64,000 nucleotides of DNA, from the NCBI RefSeq assembly GCF_028640845.1, contig NC_080540.1:162323438-162387437 (forward strand). Reading direction: 5' to 3'. Of this stretch, positions 43,546 to 54,947 are shown in pieces (the stretch's first letter is position 1; each line of letters opens with the position of its first letter). This stretch comes from Ahaetulla prasina. Lineage: Eukaryota; Chordata; Lepidosauria; Squamata; Colubridae. The position numbers were made by a program, and so were the translations under genes. Under the pieces are notes generated by a model. The model was not told the origin of the DNA, searched no databases, and was given only the letters and a program-made list of their open reading frames with translations.

Positions 43546-44869
43546 GTTGATTGTCAATGGATGCACATTGGTTGATCCAGAAGAATCGCCACCTCAAATT
43601 CATTATGAGTGAGATGAATGCATCGTTACCAGAAAAAGAAATAGCATATGACAAGATACAATTGCGGATTTGGCAATGGAGATGAATATGAAACAAGAAT
43701 TCACACCTTTCCATCAAGAAAACTTACTTCAAGAAAACTGCAGTTTGAAAAAGAAATTGGAAAAACTCAAATGAAATAAATTACATTTGTTTCAATAATC
43801 AATTCATTTTGGGAAACTGTTCAATACTCAACCAATTCAATACTGATAGTGCAATGTACCCAGTACATGCAACATTAAAAATCAATCTTAAGTAGAAGAG
43901 AGTTGTTGCAAAATGCAGAAGTTTCATGAGCTATCTAATACTCTCGGGTCAGAAAGCTGCATTCTGAAATGCCAATAATGTCAAATAATTTCAGCACCTC
44001 AACAAATTGAATACAGTGATAAGAATTTAACTGAAACCACCTGTTGTATAACTGAAACTCTGTTATCAATAGCACCAAGAAACATAGTCAAAATAATTAA
44101 ATATCAGAGGTGTGAAACAAATGATGCAGAAATGACAAGTATGGGAAAAAATGAACAACTGGCTAGAAAAACTGTAGAATATACTGAAGTAAACATAATC
44201 ATTTGAAAATGATTGAGAGAAGTTATCAGAAATGACAGCTGGTAGTTTAGATAGGCAGCCGAAACAAGTTAATAAAACTCTGAAAAAGATGAAGCAAGAA
44301 CAAACAACTGGACAGAACAGACCCTTCAGTATGAAGAAACTGGATGGATCAATCACAACTAATCAACAAGAAAAGTTAGAATGCATGAAATTATATGATG
44401 ATAATGTAAAACAACTGGACATACCCAGCTATTCAAATAATGGTGTTCTTGACATAATTCCAGCAAAAGTAGAAGATTTCTACTTCCTATTTCCAATCTT
44501 AAATATAGCCAAGTCCTACCAATGATCAGTATGAAATCACTGGAGATATTCTCAGATCATAAGATAATGAAACACATCAATTATTTATTGGCAATAAATA
44601 ATTATTTCTTTATTGACACCAAAGGAATACCCCATTATCACAAAATGATGCCAAAAACATGATCATACACAATTTATCTCAAAGAAATCAAAAGTTTGAG
44701 ATAACAGAAAGAAACATATTGTTGTTAGTTGTGACGTCGTGTCCAGCTACAGCTTTCTCGATTTTCCCTCTTTCAAGCTATTCCTTCTTCATATATTTGA
44801 TTTCAGATATATATTTGAATCTAAGATTTGATCCTGATTAATTCTCACTGCATCAATGTATTTTTTATA
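43546..44869. other. AT-rich stretch, possibly ancient LINE
   Basis: Short plus frames rich in Lys/Asn/Gln (for example 44232-44525) without a domain. Possibly old retrotransposon sequence, but I cannot assign it. Confidence 0.3.
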
Positions 44870-46262
44870 AATGGATTTTGGTATTTAGTCCAACTTCATC
44901 TGTTTTTGACCTTGATTTTCAGATGGATGCCCATGTCATAGTGATGGGTACAGTTGGCAGTTGGGTCCTTTTTATAAGTGTGCAATAAATACAACCAGAG
45001 ATGGGACTTCAATTGGCCAAGCATTGCTCCTTTTTTAACATCTCTATAGACTTCCCTCTGTCTCTTCTTGCTCTCTCTCACATACACTTCTTAAATAACA
45101 CATTCCCACTACATTCAACTTAATTTTATGTTTTTTCTAACCTTAGTTACTCTAAGCAACAAGCCACACTCTTATACACAGCCTTTTTAACTTCTTTTGG
45201 TAGACATCCATTCCATACCCTCTACTTTCCACTATTTTTTCTTTGTGTAAGTTACAAGTTTCTTCCTCCATGTCTGCATCTTTGGTTAATATTCTATGAA
45301 AGTACACAAATTCATCTACTTGTTCTAAATGCTTTTAAAATACATAACTCACAATTTTTAGTTCCGTTTTCCCTGTCAGACACAACTGCTCTGGTTTTGA
45401 TACATTAGTTTGCACAACCATATTTTCCACTGCGTTTGGTAAATTAACAAGCACAGGTTTTCCTTCTCATATTCATCCATTTTTCAGTGAACTGCTGAAG
45501 AGCCAAAATCAACGTTGCATCACACTTCTCACTTAATGTTAATGGTCACTTATTGTCTTGTATCTTTTTGATCACAATTCTGCTAAGTGCCTTTCTTAGT
45601 ACCCTTAACCAATTAATTTCCCTGTAGCCTTTGCATTCACTCTTGCTATTTTTCCCTACAAAAGAATAACAGAATTGGAAAGGGACCTTGGAAGTCTTTT
45701 AGTCCAACCCCCTGCTCAAGCAGTAGACCCAATAGCAGTGTTCCAATATCTCAGGGGCTGCCACGAAGAAGAGGGAGTCAAGCTATTATCCAAAGCACCT
45801 GAGGGTAGAACTAGAAGCAACGGGTGGGAACTATTCAAGGAGAGAAGCAATTTAGAACTAAGAAATTTCCTGACAGTTAGAACAATTAATCAATGGAATG
45901 TCTTGCCTCCAAAAGTTGTGAATGCTCCAACAGTGGAAGTTTTTAAGCAGAAGTTGGATAACCATTTGTCTGGAGTGGTGTAGGATTCCTGCCTAAGCAG
46001 GGGGTTGAACTAGAAGATCTCCAAGGTCTCTTCCAACTCTGTTATTCTATTCTATTCTATTCTATACCAACAAATGGTTGTCCAGTCCTTTCTTAAAATA
46101 ACAATAACAGCATTTTTCCAAGTATTAGGAATAAGATATTCTCCTCCACATTTGTTCAATAAGTCACACAGCTCCTTCATGATCATACTGCATCCATATC
46201 TTAATATTTTTCCAGTTACACTATCTATATCTGCAGCCTTAATACTTTTCAACATACTCACA
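44870..46262 (-). pseudogene. RTE-like LINE relic, reverse transcriptase pieces
   Basis: A minus frame at 46261-46052 reads MLKSIKAADIDSVTGKILRY and LNKCGGEYLIPNTWKNAVIV, the RT N-terminal block of RTE-type LINEs (conserved KAAGxDxVTGExLK...PxxWKxAxIVPL pattern). Further along (about 45300-44900) come DEFVYFHRILTKDADMEEE and similar thumb-region phrases in broken frames. A CR1 end (45665-46066) is inserted between. Heavily decayed and old. Confidence 0.55.
45665..46066 (+). mobile_element. CR1 3' end with inverted 5' copy of its own tail
   Basis: The plus-strand CR1 C-terminus (LRGCHEEEGVKLLSKAPEGR, RSNLELRNFLTVRTINQWN, FKQKLDNHLSGVV stop) ends with a (TTCTA)n tail at about 46042. Its first ~64 bases (45665-45728) are the reverse complement of its own 3' end: ACAGAATTGGAAAGGGACC pairs with the end at 45985-46050. 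It is therefore a fold-back. Confidence 0.8.
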
Positions 46263-46417
46263 GTATGGATGACTTTCTTTTTGTCATTTTTTTTACCTTG
46301 AAACTAATATTTATAGCCCTGATGTATATGAGAAAGCACATTTTCTCTCTCCTCTCTGAAACATTGCTGAAGTGGTATCATTTTGAGCTACCTCTTAAGA
46401 GGCAATATTGGATAGAG

Positions 46418-46876
46418 CAAGGGTGAAATGTAAAATTTGTTACTACCGGCCGAAGAGGTTGCAAAAAATGCTTTTAAAAGCCTCTGATGATCAGGCAACT
46501 CAGCTGGGATTGCCAGAGAAGCCTTTTAAAAGCTTCTAAAAGGTTCTGACGATCCCAGCTGAGTTCCTGATTGCCAGAACCTTTGAAAAGCATTTTCTTC
46601 GGCCAAAGAAATTATAGAAAAAATGCTTTTAAAGGGTTCTGACGATCCCAGCTGAGCCGCATAATCATCAGAGGCTTTTTAAAAAACTTTTAAAAGCATT
46701 TTTTTGGCGGAAGAAAAAATGCTTTTCAAAATTTTTAAAAAAACCCTCTGATGATCATGTGGCTCAGCTGGGCATTGGGGGAGGGTAGGGATTTTTGCTA
46801 CCAGTTCTCTGAACCACTCGCCGTCATTGTTACTGGATCGGGTGATCCGGTCTGAACCGGGAGCATTTCACCCCTG
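46418..46876. mobile_element. Non-autonomous hAT element with inverted internal blocks
   Basis: CAAGGGTGAAATG...CATTTCACCCCTG, exact octamer GGATAGAG (46410-46417, 46877-46884). The interior repeats GATCCCAGCTGAG and TTTTAAAAGC(A/C)TTT blocks in both orientations. Confidence 0.85.
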
Positions 46877-47084
46877 GGATAGAGGCAAAGGGGCCATCAC
46901 TAAGCCATCTCTGTCTTTAGTTTAGGATAATGTAGCTTATTGTCTTTGCCCTATATGTTTAGCTTCCGGCAGAAACAGATAGATTATCAGGTGTTTCAGC
47001 CAATCAAGTTGGTATGAAACTCAGCCACTTTTGATTTCATACTGTTTAACACTTTGATCAATTGTCATACCCAACATCTATAAG

Positions 47085-47705
47085 GGTTTGGAGACTAAAA
47101 CATATGAAGAACAGTTGCAGGAATTGAGTATGGCTCAGTGGTGGGTTTCTACCAGTCTCCCCGGTTCGGACAAACCAGTAGTGGCAGTGTTGGGAGGCTC
47201 CACCCATCCACCTGGACATAATCACAGATGCTCTGTATATGCGCAGAAGCACCACGCATGAGCGAAGCAAGCAAACGCACTCATGCGCTCTCAGTTCCGA
47301 ACCGGTAGCGAAGGTAAGTGGAACCCACTACTGATATGGCTAGTCTAGAGAAAATAAGGACTAGGGGGTGACATGATAGCAATGATGATTCCAGTATTTG
47401 AGGGGCTGCCACAAAGAAGAGGAGGTCAACTTATTTTCCAAAGCACCAGAAGGCAGGACAAGAAACAATGGATGGAAACTCATCAAGGAGAGAAGCAACC
47501 TGGAATTGAGGAGAAACTTCCTAACAGTGAAAACAATTAACCAATGGAACAACTTGCCTTCAGAAGTTGTGGGTGCTTCATCACTGGAGGTTTTTTAAGA
47601 AAAGATTGGATAACCATTTGTCTGAAATGGTATAGGGTCTTCTGCTTTAGCAGGGAGCTGGAGTAGAAGACCTCCAAGGTCCCTTCCAGCTCTATCCTGA
47701 TTGAT
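47085..47705 (+). mobile_element. CR1 LINE 3' end, interrupted by a MITE
   Basis: GGTTTGGAGACTAAAACATA, then the MITE (47136-47333), then LRGCHKEEEVNLFSKAPEGR, RSNLELRRNFLTVKTINQWN and NLPSEVVGASSLEVF, tail GAAGACCTCCAAGGTCCC. A frameshift near 47590 breaks the last codons. Confidence 0.82.
47136..47333. mobile_element. Non-autonomous hAT element (CAGNGGTG family)
   Basis: CAGTGGTGGGTTTCTACC...GGAACCCACTACTG. Octamers GTATGGCT / ATATGGCT (47128-47135, 47334-47341). Confidence 0.88.
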
Positions 47706-47709
47706 TGAT

Positions 47710-48247
47710 AACACCAAATCTGAACATTACATGTATAATGATGCCTATGCAAACTTTAAAATATATTATTTTCATATAGCAAACACAGCATTACAGAGTT
47801 AAATAGTATATAGTATATATTATGTATCCCTCCCCAGTTACAGAATCTTTTAGGCTTCTAAGTTCTGCTTGATCTTCCTTATGGTCATGAAATGAATGAA
47901 ATGCATGGATCCAATGTATCACGGCTGACAGTATTGTTGCTGAAGAGGAACAAAAGTTTACAACCACTATCCTTTTTATTAATATTTTTCTTCTTGGCTT
48001 GTTTTTATACTGGTTTAAAAGGCGGAATTTGCCATTTGTTTATTTTTTTAAAAAAAAAACCAATTCAGACTCTCATAGATTCCAGTGGGAAACATCTAAG
48101 ACCATGCATGAGAACACTGGAACTTTTAAAAAGTATTTCACATTGAATCATGCCCATCTTTTATAACTGTGTTTACAGTTTATTTAGGCTGGAGAAAAAC
48201 CTAAGGAAAGCCAACCAAGAGAAAAGGTTAAGCAGCAGTACTTATAT
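47710..48247. other. No recognised feature
   Basis: AT-rich, nothing assigned. Confidence 0.35.
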
Positions 48248-48252
48248 ATATA

Positions 48253-48787
48253 TGTCATGTCCCACTCCTCCGCTGACGGCCAGGTCAGGGAAGTCCATAT
48301 CAGGCGTGCCTCTGCAGCTCTGCCAAAGTCCTAGCAAAGTTCTCAAGGCAGGCAGGAGACCAGTAAGTGACTTCAGCAATTCAAGGTAGACTTTGCCTGA
48401 CTCAGAGAATGCCAGAAAGCAGATCCTTTATATAGGCCATGGGGTGTGGCTCCATGACTCAGCACTTATCCAGGCCTGCCCCTCCCTTCCTTCTGCTGAT
48501 GCCGCCTATCAATTCTCCTGAAGCGAGGATCTCTCCAGGCTCTAGCTGTTGGTAATTGACATTCCTCAGGCTCACATGCTGTGGGGGAGGGGGAGGGGTC
48601 TAGTTGCTCTGTTTGCCTGGGCATGGAGCCAGGGCTGGGGGCTGGAGGCACTTCAGGCCCTTCATCTTGTTCGGCCTGTCTGGGCATGGTGCCAGGGCTG
48701 GGGCCTGGAGGCATGCCAGGACATTCCTCAGCGTTCGGAAGGAGATAAGAGGGGCCCGGCTGCGGGGAAAGCGAGCGAGACACAACA
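48253..48787 (-). mobile_element. Solo LTR with U3 reading frame
   Basis: Minus strand TGTTGTGTCTCGCTCG to GGGACATGACA, flanked by ATATA on both sides (48248-48252, 48788-48792; simple sequence, so weak as a target duplication). TATA-like CTATATAAAGGATC at about 48425-48438. A minus frame has SPQPGPS, repeated PPxPSPGxMPRQ, then DPRFRRIDRRHQQKEGRGRP and stop. Sister of 37827-38449. Confidence 0.8.
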
Positions 48788-48981
48788 ATATATATAAATG
48801 GCTCTATAGAATATATTGGGGAAATAAGTAGCTGTACCACATCGGAGAGAGATTTTGTTAAGGTCATGGCTTCTAAAACAGATCTTCCCTTTCGCTTGTC
48901 TGGGATGCCTGAGCCCTGGTAAAAGAGCTGGCAAATTAGCCTCGTTGGTGAAGCAAGCAGCTTGGTACACATACCCAAGGG

Positions 48982-49329
48982 CAGGGGTGTCAAACTCAAG
49001 GCCTGCAGGCCAGATTTGGCCCACAGGGTGTTTAGATCTGGCCCGCAGGGCCGCCCTGGAAACACTGAAGGACCAGCCTGTGGTGCCTCTGCCAATGAAA
49101 ACAGATCTCGGGAAGACTGCCCTCCCGAGCTCCGTTTTCGCTCGCAAAGGATTGCAGGAGGCCATTGCAGCCGGAAACGGAGCTCGGGAGCCTGTTTTCA
49201 CTGGCAGAGCACTCAGGCCGCCACAGGCGCCCCCAACACGAGTGACATCAAGCTGGCCACACCCACCCTAGCCATGCCCAAACACAACCCTGATGCAGCC
49301 CTCAATGAAAATTGAGTTTGATACCCCTG
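48982..49329. mobile_element. Non-autonomous hAT element, 348 bp
   Basis: CAGGGGTGTCAAACTCAAGG...GAGTTTGATACCCCTG. Octamers CCCAAGGG / CCCAAGAG (48974-48981, 49330-49337). The interior holds an imperfect palindrome around CCCGAGCTCCGTTTTCGC / GGAAACGGAGCTCGGGAG. Confidence 0.88.
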
Positions 49330-49337
49330 CCCAAGAG

Positions 49338-49538
49338 TGCTTGGTTGTGTGTACCAAGGATCTAATGACATTCTTTCATTTTTGTTGCTTTAAAATATAA
49401 ACTTACAGGTCCTCTGTCTTGTTAACCTATTTTGCTTTTCACAACGAGCTAGCATGCACACAATAGCAATAACACAGGGAAGAGCCCAACAGAGCAGAAG
49501 AAGCTCCTTCTTCAGTGGTTCCCTTTGCCCCCCCCCCA

Positions 49539-49591
<53 letters not shown>

Positions 49592-50627
49592 AAATTGTGC
49601 TGGCTCCCTCTTTGTTTTTTGTGCCAGAAAAAACAACAACCACCCTGGAGCTTATTAAAATGAAAAATAAATACTCAGCTTGCTTCAGCTTAGTTGTCGA
49701 TAGTGCTTGCTCTTACGGTTTTCCTTCTTTTAAAAAAAGGGGCCATTCCTTTTTCAAGCCCTATGGGCCTGCATTCGGGAGGAATCTGTAAGTTTTCAAA
49801 CGGTTTTAAAGAAGGAAAACATAAATGCAAATTGACTAATGGCAATTCTGTTTGAGGCTTCAGTAATCACAATGGATTTCCCCTCGTCTCAAGAAAGGTG
49901 GCCAAATGATTTTATTCTCTAGCTGCAAGATGCACAGCTTTTTATATTACGTTTACGGTGTGCTACAGCTTAATGATTTAGTACCCTGCTTATTCAAGTT
50001 GATGCATCAGTTTCCAAGGGACACAGTAGGAGCAACTGACTGACTGACTAACTGATAGATGGAAATGACCTGATAGCGTTTTGAGAGGCCTCTTGTTTCT
50101 CTCTCTTTTCTTATCAAGGAGAAACCAAATGCAAGCAGAAAGTGGACTGCCTTAGACTTTCAAAGCACTCTTGGGTGTGCGTGCCAAGCTGCTCACTTCT
50201 TCCATTCACTTATGATTTGCTCAAAAATCAGTCAGCTTTGAAAGGGTTCTTACACTGAACCAGTCAGAAGAGTGTGATTCTGCAAAGTATTTATACACGA
50301 ATTCCTTCTCAAGGAGGCACGGAAGCCTGGCTGGTTCAATACGCTTCTCTTGGGTCTGATCATTGGAACACAGCAGGGGGGGGCAATATATTCCCCTTGA
50401 GAAGTTTTAAAATCCCCATCATTATAACTGCAAGCATTTTTCAAAATGACACAGTGCAATGGAGGGCAACTCAACTGTCTGCAGCCATTTCTGTTTTGTA
50501 TCTACTATAGAGAGGTTGTAGCCCTCAGAATCCTTTTTTAAAAAAATGTGCCAAGTACAAAAAGGTTGTGTTGCTCTGGAACAATGGATGAACAATGGTT
50601 CCCTGGAGGGGTTTCTCCCCCTCCCCT
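49338..50627. other. No recognised gene; microsatellite at 49543
   Basis: Contains a (TG)n tract and an A/T-rich 3' part. No domain-bearing frame. Confidence 0.4.
49543..49588. repeat. (TG)23 microsatellite
   Basis: Uninterrupted alternating TG, preceded by a C-run (49529-49538). Confidence 0.97.
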
Positions 50628-51236
50628 TGGTTTGGTTCTGCAACCCAACAAGAAAAATACAGACTTCAGAGGATAATTAGAATTGCAGAAAAAACAATGG
50701 CTACCAACCTGCCTTCCACTGAGGACCTGTATACTGCACGAATCAAAAAGAGGGCTGTGAAAATATTTGCAGATCCCTCGCATCCTGGACATAAACTGTT
50801 TCAACTCCTACCCTCAAAACGACGCTATAGAGCACTGCACACCAGAACAACTAGACACAAGAACAGTTTCTTCCCGAATGCCATCACTCTGCTAAACAAA
50901 TAATTCCCTCAACACTGTCAGACTATTTACTAAATCTGCACTACTATTAATCTTCTCATCGTTCCCATCACCCATCTCCTTCCACTTATGACTGTAACTT
51001 TGTTGCTTGTATCCTTACGATTTATATTGATATTGTTTCCTGATTGCTTATTTGTACCCTATGGATATCATTAAGTGTTATACCTTATGATTCTTGATGA
51101 AGGTATCTTTTCTTTTATGTACACTGAGAGCATATGCACCAAGACAAATTCCTTGTGTGTCCAATCACACTTGGCCAATAAAAAATTCTATTCTATTCTA
51201 TTCTATTCTATTCTATTCTATTCTATTCTATTCTTT
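50628..51236 (+). mobile_element. L2-like LINE 3' end with (TTCTA)n tail
   Basis: A plus frame to 50903 gives GSATQQEKYRLQRIIRIAEK, TNLPSTEDLYTARIKKRAVK, DPSHPGHKLFQLLPSKRRYR and HKNSFFPNAITLLNK then stop, the RT C-terminus of L2-clade LINEs. The 3' UTR runs through TTTTATGTACACTGAGAGCA to CTTGGCCAATAAAAAATTC and ten TTCTA units. A truncated copy of the element at 54032-56612. Confidence 0.85.
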
Positions 51237-52128
51237 GGGAACAATTAATCCTTTAAAATTAACATGGAGGGTTGGTTTTTTTTGACATTTATAGACATCT
51301 GTCCATGATGGTGATCAGAAACTCATACTTTTCATTTCATAGTCTCTGACCAATGCAAATAATGGCACTTAGTATTTATGGAGCACCCATTAACCATAGT
51401 CAGACATGAAATGGTGCCTGAGCATTCAACAGGAAATCTATGTGTTGTACATGCATAGGAAATTGAACAGGACACAATATGGCTACAGCTACCTTCAAAC
51501 ACTTATTCAAAGGGCCTGTGCAGATGTGATAAAATGTGGATTGGATTCAGAGAAGGGGGGAGAGAATGTTGAGATGTTACACCCACAAAAAAGGATATCT
51601 AAGTCCTGGGAAAGTAGAAAGTGTGAGAAAGAAACTTAAAAAAAAAACACCCTCTCTTTGAGAGAGGCTTTGAAAAGCTTTCATATGTTATAATATCCTG
51701 GTCGCATTATAAAGAGTACATTACAAGATTGTTAGCAACTGTTTTTTGCTATCATGTATACTGCATAATTTAGATTTGTTTGTACGTGTGTCATGGAAAT
51801 GACATAATTCATTTTACCAAATGGAAGAGACCACCCAATTTTCCCAAAGTTGTTTAGATCAGTTGTGTGAAAGAAGATTTCTCTTAGGTTTTTTTCCCCC
51901 AGCACAGGGCCAAAATGCTGTTAGGTTGGATGATTTTAGCAATGCTCTTAGCATGCACGGAAGCAGTCAAGCCTGGGTGACAGTCAGTATATGCCAAGAT
52001 GCCAGTCTGGGTGGCTTTGGGAGTGCTGAAGGATTGCCTGCAATGCGTAGCAGAATCAACCAACCTGGAAGCCCTTCAGTCAGCTCTTCTTGGCTTTTTT
52101 CTGCAGCATGATCTGTGCATCAACGCCA
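51237..52128. other. No recognised feature
   Basis: Nothing assignable. A plus frame at 51821-52111 has no domain. Confidence 0.35.
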
Positions 52129-52136
52129 GGGTTGAA

Positions 52137-52348
52137 ATCCAGCAGGTTCTGACAGGGTCTGGAAAACCGGTAGCGGAAATTTTGAGAGTTCAGAGAACCG
52201 ACAAATACCACCCCTGGCTAGTCCCAGAGTGGGGTGGGAATGGAGATTTTACAGTATCCTTCCTCTGCCATGCCCACCAAGCCACACCACACCCACCAAG
52301 CCACGCCTACAGAACCGGTAGTGAAAAAAAAAATTAATTTGACCACTG
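52137..52348. mobile_element. Non-autonomous hAT element (CAGNGGTG family)
   Basis: CAGGGTTGAAATCCAGC...AATTTGACCACTG, exact octamer ATCAACGC (52129-52136, 52349-52356). Confidence 0.9.
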
Positions 52349-52356
52349 ATCAACGC

Positions 52357-52997
52357 ACAATGTGATGGGATCACATTGCTTCCCGGAGTAGCTTTGAGGA
52401 GCAGCTTCAATCACATATGCATCAAAATGAGGCATCCCTTTGAGTCTTTCCACAACTCTACTGATTAGGGATGTGACTTCTGTTGACACATGAATCATAC
52501 CAGCAAGCAAGGTGTATGTAGATCATAATAGACAGAGGTTTCAGCCTGTGATGCAGTAGGCTCCTTGTTTCGCTATACTCATGGATTCTTGTAGTTGTTA
52601 CTGCTGCTGCTACTATCACCACTAGGGCTACCAAACGTCAAGGTAAAAACATGAAGACACACATTGGCCTATTAATTGGCATTATATATTTAGTCATTTG
52701 GAGTTGATCTTGCACCTATGGAAAAAGTGCTAGGATGATGATGACGACGATGATGATGATGATGATGTCACTTGGCCCCAACCACTTCAGCTTATGGTTT
52801 TATTACATTTTACTGTTACTTACTTTCAATGATGTTTGACCCTCTTTTTAAATAAACACCAGTGTTTAGCAAATAATGCAAATACAACACTGGTTTCAAT
52901 ATATAAAGTCCTTAATATGGTTGCAATGTCAAATGTGTAGCCAATATCCATCAACTTAGCCAAGCAAGAAAGCACCATTTTCTGAACCCAGACACTT
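52357..52997. other. No recognised gene; short (GAT)n at 52734-52767
   Basis: Only an imperfect GAT/GAC triplet run stands out. Confidence 0.4.
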
Positions 52998-53516
<519 letters not shown>

Positions 53517-53667
53517 TAGTGAAAATCTTAATTCTGTGTTGCTTATAAATACTTTATTTTATACTAATCACAATACTGGGAATATTGAAAAGTGTTAGCT
53601 ATACCAATGAAAACTGTGAAAGCTTCCTCTCTCCTTTCCTCCCTTAGACCTGATGGTCAATATAAGG

Positions 53668-53923
53668 CAGTGATGGCTAACCTTTTCTGGACTGAGTGCC
53701 CAAAGCGCGCACGCCCAAACTCCCCAAATGCAATGTGTGCGCACCTCCGCTCATGTGCCCTGCTCTCATACATATGCATGCCCTCCACAGGTGCCCCACC
53801 CCTGTGCATGCGCGTGTGGCCCCCTGCATATGCCCCGCCCCCCACAGGGTGACAGCTTGCGTGTACACAGAGAGAGTGCTGTGTGCCACTTCTAGCATGC
53901 ATGCCATAAGATCACCATCACAG
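53668..53923. mobile_element. hAT MITE (CAGTGATGGCTAACC type)
   Basis: CAGTGATGGCTAACC...GATCACCATCACAG, exact octamer ATATAAGG (53660-53667, 53924-53931). Interior of GCATGCGCGTG-type steps. A related left end is at 61467. Confidence 0.88.
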
Positions 53924-54321
53924 ATATAAGGCATGTGCAGGCTGTTGCATCCTCTTTATTGCATTTATGCATGGCCCCTCCCTTCCCTCTCCCTGTTTCA
54001 CTTTCTTATCTGTGCCTAATAAGTCTTGAATATAGAATAGAATAGAATAGAATTTTATTGGCCAGGTGTGATTGGACACACAAGGAATTTGTCTTGGTGC
54101 ATATGCTCTCAGTGTACATGAAAGAAAAGATACGTTCATCAAGGTACAACATTTACAACACAATTGATGGTCAATATATCAATATAAATCATAAGGATTG
54201 CCAGCAACAAGTTATAGTCATACAGTCATAAGTGGAAAGAGATTGGTGATGGGAACTATGAGACGATTAATAGTAGTGCAGATTCAGTAAACAGTCTGAC
54301 AGTGTTGATGGAATTATTTGT

Positions 54322-54915
54322 TTAGCAGAGTGATGGCCTTTGGAAAAAACTGTTCTTGTGTCTAGTTGTTCTGGTGTGCAGTGCTCTATAGCGTCGTTTT
54401 GAGGGTAGGAGTTGAAACAGTTTATGTCCAGGATGCGAGGGATCTGTAAATATTTTCACGGCCCTCTTCTTGATTCGTGCAGTATACAGGTCCTCAATGG
54501 AAGGCAGGTTGGTAGCAATTATTTTTTCTGCAGTTCTAATTATCCTCTGAAGTCTGTGTTTTTCTTGTTGGGTTGCAGAACCGAACCAGACAGTTATAGA
54601 GGTGCAAATGACAGACTCAATAATTCCTCTGTAGAATTGGATCAGCAGCTCCTTGGGCAGTTTGAGCTTACTGAGTTGGCGCAGAAAGAACATTCTTTGT
54701 TGTCCTTTTTTAATGATGTTTTTGATGTTAGCTGTCCATTTTAGATCTTGCGATATGGTAGAACCTAGAAATTTGAAGGTTTCTACTGTTGATACTGTGT
54801 TGTCAAGTATTGTGAGAGGTGGAAGTATGGAAGGGTTTTTCCTAAAGTCTACCACCATTTCTACATAGCACATCTCTAGTGATTTATTGAAAATATGGGT
54901 GAAGATGGGGGCCAA
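54322..54915 (-). pseudogene. L2-like LINE RT with palm deleted in frame
   Basis: 197 codons. It begins with APIFTHIFNKSLEMC (RT N-terminal region) and passes directly at residue ~16 to YVEMVVDFRKN, which in intact LINEs lies after the catalytic YxDD box. It then continues normally: TFKFLGSTISQDLKW, QQRMFFLRQLSKLKLPKELL, FYRGIIESVICTSITVWFGS, DPSHPGHKLFQLLPSKRRYR. Motifs A, B and C are absent, so no polymerase activity is possible. The joint keeps the frame. A one-base shift around a GGAAAA run (near 54955) separates it from the endonuclease frame upstream. Confidence 0.88.
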
Positions 54916-54947
54916 TTGGTCAGTACAGACTTTTAAGCAAGAAGGAG

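Noticed and set aside
49454..49791. Val/Cys-repeat and Thr/His-repeat frames
   Set aside because: Come from the (TG)n tract.
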